This document shows, piece by piece, positions 57,226 to 64,000 of a stretch of DNA of 64,000 nucleotides; within the stretch, counting starts at the first letter, position 1, and each line of letters opens with the position of its first letter. Made by a program: the position numbers and the translations under genes. Under the pieces are notes generated by a model. That model ran no database searches. It saw only the letters and a program-made list of their open reading frames with translations, and was not told the DNA's origin. The stretch covers positions 55,376,283 to 55,440,282 of the forward strand of contig NC_083577.1 of NCBI RefSeq assembly GCF_027579695.1. The letters run 5' to 3'. Source of the DNA: Neoarius graeffei. Lineage: Eukaryota; Chordata; Actinopteri; Siluriformes; Ariidae.

Positions 57226-59125
57226 TTCAACTTTTTCACTACTTTGTTGTAGTTTAACCAGCCAAAGTGCTGCTTCAGTACAGCACAGTCTCTGCACATA
57301 CTCCACCCTAGTAATGGCAGAGATGAGAGAGGTCTTACAGTGTGTCATCTGCTCAGTGGGAGTGCTGGCGGTGAGGAAATGACAGAGGAGACCTGGAGCA
57401 ATGTTAACGGAGGCCACCCCACAGAGCCCATCTACTGTACCAGTGCAGTGGCCTTTTACCAGAGCCTTTACAGAAAAAGCAAAACCTCACAATGCAGCCA
57501 TGAGCTCCTGAGGATGAAAGTCAGTGGAACTTTGGGTACACAGCCAATGTGACACCCACGTTCAGCCTGGAAACCACAACAGAAATACAGAGAAAAAAAG
57601 AAACTAAATGCTCTGGTAGGGAGGAAATGGAAAAGTAAAACAGTAGCAGACAGTAGGGTGGCTATGGGGTTTTATTTACAAAGAAATGCTACATTGTGCT
57701 GTCAGTATTTTTTTTTTCTTTACCTGGCAGGGAGAGATGACACAGAGTACACTAAGACTGACAAATGACCTTTGCTGATGTGTATAGGTTATGGTACACC
57801 TCTCAGTCCATACACTGCCCCTAGACCACAGCACAGAAAAGCAGTAGAGCCAGCCTTAACTCTTCACTAAATGCAATAACTGAAAAGTCAGTGCTTGATA
57901 CAAAGGGCAGAAGGCTTCTTGGAATGTTTCTTTCTCGTTTCAGTGAATTCCAACACCACTTTAGAGTTTATGAATTAATTTAGCCCTGGAGTTTTACTTT
58001 CTTTTTTTTCTGAACATGCCCTTTAAGCCAGAATGGCCAGAGTTTTACATACAGACTCCACACAGAACACTTTTCACCACCCACACAACAACCTTTAACA
58101 GCACTTGCTGTGACCTCGTCATTTTTCTACTAGAAATACAAGATTAAAAACCTCTGTGAAACGGCATTGCCTTTATCTACTAACCTTGAGAACATAAACC
58201 ACAGCCTAACAGTATAAATTTTTTTCTTGATTTCTCCCTTTGAGAGCAGCAGATTTCGGCAATTCTGGTGGAATGTTTTCAGCGCCTCTAAGGAGTACAT
58301 TCTTTGTTGAACATAATAGAGGAGCCAGAGGGGCCATGTGCTAGGAGGGGAGCGGCCCCACTGTGATCCCTCCTGTGAAAACAGCAGCCCCGTCACTCAC
58401 TGCACAAGTACCTCATTATCGTCCGCAGCCAGCAGTGAACAACTCGCCATGGTGCCCTTCTGCAGTGGTCAGTGCTGCTATTAGCATATTCAGCAGAAAT
58501 AATGTGTATAGATTAAAAGAAAAAATTATAATACATTTATAAGGAAGAAGGGGAGAAATGCCATACACATGCCTAGAAGTTATAGACAATGTAACTGTGG
58601 GTTATTTTGCTTTGGGTTAATAAGACTTTTCCTGAAAATAAAAATTAAAAAAAATTCAAAATGTCTGGATTTAATAAGAGAGGATGTTCATTCAAATTAC
58701 ATGCTACCTGATGTAATGTAATGCAATATTATTATCTGCCTTATTAGCTGTCCTGTAAGTGTTGGTCAAGTGGTTCTTCTGACCAAGGGAACACAAATTG
58801 TTCTGTTCTGGTGTTTTCCATGTGTATGTAAAACAAAGCTACTGTCTTAAGTAGAAGACAGTATATAAAATAAGACACCAGAACAGCCAATAGCTAAAGA
58901 TAGTGACACACTTTAAAATACCAGTGTAAGGGCAATAATTAGTGTAAAGAGCAAATAGCTGCAGATGTGATTAGTCTGGTGAGAAAATAACATATGTGTG
59001 TTCTATTTCATGTGCAGTGAGAAACTAATTGGAGAGCAGAACTCTAGTGCCACTGGGTTATGTGAATAGCAAGTACAGCATCATCCAAAGCTATTCAAAG
59101 AATTCTGTTGCATAAGCAGTTAGCA

Positions 59126-59496
59126 GGCGGCACGGTGGTGTAGTGGTTAGCGCTGTCGCCTCACAGCAAGAAGGTCCTGGGTTCGAGCCCCGGGGCCGGC
59201 GAGGGCCTTTCTGTGTGGAGTTTGCATGTTCTCCCCGTGTCCGCGTGGGTTTCCTCCGGGTGCTCCGGTTTCCCCCACAGTCCAAAGACATGCAGGTTAG
59301 GTTAACTGGTGACTCTAAATTGACTGTAGGTGTGAATGTGAGTGTGAATGGTTGTCTGTGTCTATGTGTCAGCCCTGTGATGACCTGGCGACTTGTCCAG
59401 GGTGTACCCCGCCTTTCGCCCGTAGTCAGCTGGGATAGGCTCCAGCTTGCCTGCGACCCTGTAGAAGGATAAAGCGGCTTGAGATAATGAGATGAG
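59126..59496 (+). mobile_element. V-SINE, young copy with perfect target duplication
   Basis: Full-length, with A-box region TGGTGTAGTGGTTAGCGCTG, B box GGGTTCGAGCCCCGG and a short GAGAT tail. A perfect 12-bp duplication, AAGCAGTTAGCA, flanks it (59114-59125 and 59497-59508). CpG sites of the family are largely kept, which argues for recent insertion. Confidence 0.95.
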
Positions 59497-59508
59497 AAGC
59501 AGTTAGCA

Positions 59509-60319
59509 AGTAGCTACCCTCTTGAAAAATCCAACTTATTTTGATCAGCTGGCAAAGCAAAGGCCAAGCTAGTCAAACTAGTAAACCATCTCTGCCAGCT
59601 GGGAAGTACAGGTAGAAAGAAACAGTTTCTGAATTGCCAATCCTGAAGCTACATTGTAGACAATTAGTTTTTAGGGGAAAAAACAAACAAACAAACAAAC
59701 AAACAAACAGTAAGCTAATTAAAAAATCTTGAATATTTACTGGTCAATTAAATCAATAATAAGGAAGCTGGAAATAACTTACCAGCTGATAAAGGTGACA
59801 AACAAGTTTAAACAGCTTGGCTAGTGTTTTGGCAGCTAGTACCTGGTCAGAGTTGGCTGGATTTTTTCAGTAGGGTAGATATTTAGCTCACCTACTTTGC
59901 ATAGCAAGGTGAAATTACTATTACTGAGCTTGTTAGTTGAATGAAACGTCTTCATACATGTGTCATGTGAACAGATTTTTTTTATTACATTTAATAGCCA
60001 ACTTCTTATGGTTACTGTTTTACAAACAGGCTACGACTAGATGTATTCAAAAGACACACTGACAACATAACTACTGTAATTGTCTAGCGAGCTAGATTAT
60101 AGTGTAAATACATTTGCTGCTTTGAGCCTCAGTTTCACAGAGTTAATAGTTGAATAAGGATGAACAGAGGGAATGATCATTAACTGATACTAAATGCATT
60201 ATGTGATATTGTGGCCCAGGGTCATTGCAACCTGTTCATGGGCCCAGGTACAAGTGAACACATAAAGGCCCCCACAACTCCACAAATACTACTGCATATA
60301 CACAAACTAATAGCTGACA
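59509..60319. other. Unidentified DNA
   Basis: No gene is recognised. AGCTAG-type words recur (59.5-59.9 kb) without a clear repeat unit; an (AAAC)n run lies at 59681-59709. Confidence 0.4.
59681..59709. repeat. (AAAC)n microsatellite
   Basis: About six AAAC units. Confidence 0.9.
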
Positions 60320-60555
60320 CACTGTAAAAAAGAATAGTTGAGAATACTTGAAATTTCAAGGCAACAGTCTGCATTAATAATTTTATGTTTTGCCAACGAT
60401 GTGCCCATGATAATCCAAACTATGATAACACTGTTATCTTTATTAAGAATTCTTAATTAAGTCAATTTTCAATTCCTCATTCTGCCAACATAGATTTCTC
60501 TTTTTGCTGAACAGTGGCATTCACAGTAGTACAAAAAGGCAATTGAGGTTCTCAC

Positions 60556-60712
60556 AATTTTTTGGGGGGCTTTTTTCACCTTTATTTGGATAGGACAGTG
60601 TAGAGACAGGAAATGAGCAGGAGAGAGAGAGATCAGGAAATGACCTCAGGTCAGAATCAAACCCAGGCCCCCGGATTTATGGTATGGCGCCTTATCCACC
60701 TGAGCCACAACA
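60556..60712 (-). mobile_element. tRNA-derived SINE in the left palindrome arm
   Basis: On the minus strand the head is TGGCTCAGGTGGATAAGGCG (A-box region), then a B-box region (GGGTTTGATTCTGACC on that strand), then CTCTCTCTCC and a closing CAAATAAAGGTGAAAAAAG. It is a third tRNA-headed SINE family, shorter than the V-SINE. Confidence 0.7.
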
Positions 60713-61100
60713 ACATGAACTTCAACTGGAGAGAGAACCACATTGCCCAGCCCTTGCATTTGGGAGAGGAAACCACGTGTCTTGGTCATTCAGAGCATGC
60801 GCTGAATAAACACCTGTGACAATTATGTATTTCCAATTCAGATTATTCACTATTGTATATTTACACATCATTGAGGTGCACCCTATCAGTTTGATGTGGA
60901 TTTTTCTTGATGTGGATAATTCTAAAAAATAGAATTATGCTTTGTTCAAGTAATTCCATATTCACAATTGAATGGACAAGAAAATATGAATAATTATTAA
61001 CGAACAGAAAAATCCACATCAAACTGATAGGGTGCACCTCAATGATGTGTAAATATGCAATAGTGAATAATCTGAATTGAAAATACATAATTGCCACAGG

Positions 61101-61478
61101 GGGCGGCACGGTGGTGTAGTGGTTAGCGCTGTCGCCTCACAGCAAGAAGGTCCTGGGTTCGAGCCCCGGGGCCGGCGAGGGCCTTTCTGTGCGGAGTTTG
61201 CATGTTCTCCCCGTGTCCGCGTGGGTTTCCTCCGGGTGCTCCGGTTTCCCCCACAGTCCAAAGACATGCAGGTTAGGTTAACTGGTGACTCTAAATTGAC
61301 CGTAGGTGTGAATGTGAGTGTGAATGGTTGTCTGTGTCTCTGTGTCAGCCCTGTGACGACCTGGCAACTTGTCCAGGGTGTACCCCGCCTTTCGCCCGTA
61401 GTCAGCTGGGATAGGCTCCAGCTTGCCTGCAACCCTGTAGAAGGATAAAGCGGCTAGAGATAATGTGATGTGTGTGTG
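61101..61478 (+). mobile_element. V-SINE, young, inside the right palindrome arm
   Basis: Full-length copy flanked by a perfect 13-bp duplication, TAATTGCCACAGG (61088-61100 and 61479-61491). The left palindrome arm keeps the empty site (CACCTGTGACAATTATGT around 60810), so the SINE inserted after the palindrome had formed. Confidence 0.97.
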
Positions 61479-61589
61479 TAATTGCCACAGGTGTTTATTC
61501 AGCACATGCTCTTAATGACCAAGACACGGGGTTTCCTCTCCCAAATACAAGGGCTGGGCAATGTGGTTCTCTCTCCGGTTGAAGATCAT

Positions 61590-61747
61590 GTTGTCGTGGA
61601 TAAGGCGCCATACCATAAGTCCGGGGACCCGGGTTCGATTCCGACCTGAGGTCATTTCCCGATCTCTCTCCGTCTCTCTCTCCCGCTCATTTCCTGTCTC
61701 TACACTGTCCTATCCAAATAAAGGTAAAAAAAAAAGCCCCCCCAAAA
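61590..61747 (+). mobile_element. tRNA-derived SINE in the right palindrome arm
   Basis: Mirror copy of 60556-60712, with a clean B box (GGGTTCGATTCCGACC) and an A-rich end followed by C7. Being inside both arms, it was present before the arms were duplicated. Confidence 0.7.
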
Positions 61748-62120
61748 ATTGTGAGAACCTCAATTGCCTTTTTGTACTACTATGAATGCCACTGTTCAGC
61801 AAAAAGAGAAATCTATGTTGGCAGAATGAGGAATTGAAAATTGACTTAATTAAGAATTCTTAATAAAGATAACAGTGTTATCATAGTTTGGATTATCATG
61901 GGCATACATCGTTGGCAAAACATAAAATTCTTAATGCAGACTGTTGCCTTGAAATTTCAAGTATTCTCGACTATTCTTTTTTTACAGTGCATAAACATTT
62001 TAACTTATTACTATATTAATGAATACCATTAATTATTTAAAGGAATAAAACTGGATGCATAATTTTAAAATATTCTTGGCAAATCTAGTGATTATATAAT
62101 CATAACATTAGACCTAACAT

Positions 62121-62457
62121 CTCATCATCTCTAGCCGCTTTATCCTTCTACAGGGTCGCAGGCAAGCTGGAGCCTATCCCAGCTGACTACGGGCGAAAGG
62201 CGGGGTACACCCTGGACAAGTCATCACAGGGCTGACACATAGACACAGACAACCATTCACACCTACGATCAATTTAGCGTCACCAGTTAACCTAACCTGC
62301 ATGTCTTTGGACTGTGGGGGAAACCGGAGCACCCGGAGGGGACCCACGCGGACAACATGCAAACTCCACACAGAAAGGCCCTCGCCGGCCACGGGGCTCG
62401 AACCCGGACCTTCTTGCTGTGAGGCGACAGCGCTAACCACTACACCACCATGCCGCC
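62121..62457 (-). mobile_element. V-SINE with small internal deletions
   Basis: Minus-strand copy flanked by a perfect 13-bp duplication, TTAGACCTAACAT (62108-62120 and 62458-62470). Compared with the 59- and 61-kb copies it lacks about 11 bases near 62220, part of the ACTCACATTCACACC stretch and part of the ACACGGGGAGAAC stretch. Confidence 0.95.
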
Positions 62458-62470
62458 TTAGACCTAACAT

Positions 62471-64000
62471 TATTTTTAAAAAATGGGGGTGTTAGTTTCT
62501 CCATACGCTATGCTGGCATTCAGCAGTGCATGGAGTCAGATAGCCCTCTTTTAGTGGTTTCTGACCCCCCTTTTTTATTATTTTCTGGTTATCTATTCTG
62601 TTTTTTTTTTCATTTTCTCTGTGCGTTTTATATTTTAGCATCATTTTTGCATTTTAGCACACCTTCCTGAACTAAAGGGTTCTAGTCTATAGGGTGAGAT
62701 GTGATATAATTTGTTATCCAATAGCAGCTAAAAAAACAACAACAAAAAAACCAAGGGAACAATCAGCCAATTAAAATGGCCAGATAATTTAAATGATCCT
62801 CCTGCAAGCCCCTGCCCTGACATTCATACTTGTGTTACATTAATCACATAAGCTTTCAGATTTTTTCATGAGTTTCCTTAATTAAAAAAAAAATGTAATC
62901 ATCAGCAACAGGCCTTCTTGGCTGAATCCGAGTGCAATTGCACCCGTCTTGCGCTGACCCTGTTGTGGCCGTAGCACTCTAAAATTCTATCACCCATCTA
63001 TTCTTAACTGAGACAGAACATTATAATACTAAGGTCGAATATTGAATATTGGTCGCTATCTCATTGCCAAGCCTATACGATAAAAACACAGATACTGAAA
63101 ACTGTTTTACTGCTATTAACCATGATATAAATGTTAAGAACTAAAGTAACAGATAAATTGAATAGTTGGAAGTAATGCTCCTCCATCTTGTAACTTGCAC
63201 CAAGACTCCAAATCTATCTTAAAACACCACTGTCAAGCTTTTTGTAAGACCTGACAGAAGAAAGCTCTTCACTTTATTAAACCACAAATGTGAACATCTA
63301 CAGCTAACCTAAATGCCAGTAAAACACTGATTGAATCCTATTGCTAGGCATCATGCACATAGAGCTAAGAATAATAACAGAGAAAATAACACAATCCCCA
63401 AGTATTGTCGTGCACATATGAAGGTGCAGAACAGTTTTATTTCCAGAATAACCTTGGAAACTTGCTAAGGTTCTTATTGTGAGCTTTACTCAGCAGGTTA
63501 TTACACTAAGGTCCTGATACCCTAAAGGTTTAGTAGAATGTGTGTAGAATCACCTGCAAACTTAATTAACTTAATAACATCTGCAAACAATATCTAAGCT
63601 AACAGGGTCTTGGGAAGACTGTTTTTCATGAAAAAAATAGCATGTCTTGTCTGTCTTATGTGTTTGTCTTAATGAAAAAACAATTTATGGAGTTACAAAT
63701 AGATTAATTTTGGATCTGTTATGTGATTTACTAAGCCTAAAAGTCATTTCCTGAACAGTGAAGTTGATACAACTGAAGGGCAGGTGTTAAATTTGCAGAA
63801 GCCGATGCTGCCATTTGAAGATAAAATAAACCTGTTACTTTATTAGTTTCTCAAGAATACATTTTAGTATCTCAAATTGATGGGAAAGGTTATATAAGAT
63901 TTTCTAAATTTTGAATTTTGTTACAATTGGATTCTTCTTAAATACTTACCAAATGTTCACACATCTGATGCTGACCACATTTAAAAAGACCCTGTGAAAT
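62471..64000. other. Unidentified AT-rich DNA
   Basis: No gene or repeat is recognised. A strong minus-strand donor-like site (CATTTG then GTAAGTATT) at about 63950 might belong to an exon whose acceptor lies near or beyond the window end. Confidence 0.4.

Larger units (their letters stand above)
54361..59113. other. Unidentified DNA
   Basis: No gene is supported. Contains a poly-A/TA microsatellite (57143-57224) and a splice-flanked segment (56097-56165). The block at about 58220-58500 is GC-richer and could be conserved non-coding DNA. Confidence 0.35.
60320..61989. repeat. Large palindrome, arms about 590 bp, one interrupted
   Basis: The left arm 60320-60905 and the right arm 61008-61989 are reverse complements. 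Outer ends are CACTGTAAAAAAGAATAG and the complement of CTATTCTTTTTTTACAGTG. Inner ends are TTTGATGTGGATTTTT and AAAAATCCACATCAAA. The loop is 60906-61007 (102 bp). The right arm is longer only because a V-SINE plus target duplicate (61101-61491) sits in it; without it the arm is 591 bp against 586. Arms differ by scattered substitutions. Each arm holds one copy of another tRNA-derived SINE. The outer CACTGTAAAAA could be a transposon terminus, but no target duplication was found. Confidence 0.95.

Noticed and set aside
59140-59200. tRNA-like A and B boxes
   Set aside because: They belong to SINE heads that repeat throughout the window. No copy folds as a complete tRNA with acceptor stem and 3' end, so no tRNA gene is called.
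59723-59783. Possible minus-strand exon ending at CAGCTG/GTAAGTTAT (around 59783)
   Set aside because: The donor is good and one 20-codon frame is open, but the acceptor is weak and the surrounding AGCTAG-rich DNA looks repetitive.

Overview
This window looks like nuclear DNA of a ray-finned fish, most likely an ostariophysan and possibly a catfish. The base composition is AT-rich and there is no compact coding. Long dinucleotide microsatellites are frequent. At least ten copies of a tRNA-headed SINE of the V-SINE (DANA/Mermaid) type sit beside fish-type L2/CR1 LINE, Tc1/mariner, hAT and PIF/Harbinger remnants. The catfish suggestion is inference from recalled repeat style, not from a search.

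I find no complete host protein-coding gene. Every ORF with recognisable protein character is a piece of a transposable element; nearly all other ORFs run through microsatellites or SINEs. The best sign of a host gene is a CpG-rich, promoter-like segment at about 32.6-33.7 kb. It has a good minus-strand splice donor (exon side at 32755), and a 40-nt exon-like segment with matching splice sites lies downstream on the minus strand (30201-30240). A 62-nt segment at 11982-12043 has equally good minus-strand splice sites but stops in all three frames. Together they suggest the 5' end of a minus-strand gene or lncRNA, with the rest of the window as introns or flank. This needs RNA evidence.

Layout: 1-5.6 kb, unique DNA plus a 5'-truncated LINE (1.8-3.1 kb). 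5.6-8.0 kb, a degenerate Tc1/mariner element split by a 0.94-kb insertion. 8-15 kb, mostly unidentified. 15.0-16.6 kb, a hAT element with the N-terminal piece of a ZMYM1/TTF-type transposase. 16.6-24.2 kb, unidentified DNA. 24.2-25.6 kb, a (TAATA)n array broken by three SINEs, two of them tail to tail. 25.6-34.9 kb, one other tRNA SINE, microsatellites and the CpG-rich segment. 34.97-35.53 kb, a nearly identical tandem duplication of about 280 bp carrying a homeodomain/octamer site cluster. 35.5-41.9 kb, unidentified DNA with long microsatellites. 41.9-51.6 kb, a dense transposon nest: Tc1-like pieces, SINEs, a LINE tail, several hAT and Harbinger-type elements, hAT inside Harbinger, hAT inside an ISL2EU-like element, and a SINE inside a Tc1-like piece. 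52.7-54.4 kb, a possible solo LTR and two SINEs that used the same target in succession. 54.4-60.3 kb, mostly unidentified. 60.32-61.99 kb, a large palindrome with arms of about 590 bp, one arm interrupted by a young SINE whose empty site is kept in the other arm. 62.1-62.5 kb, another SINE with a perfect target duplication.

The window's main value is as a record of insertion order. Target-site duplications and empty sites let many events be ordered from the sequence alone.
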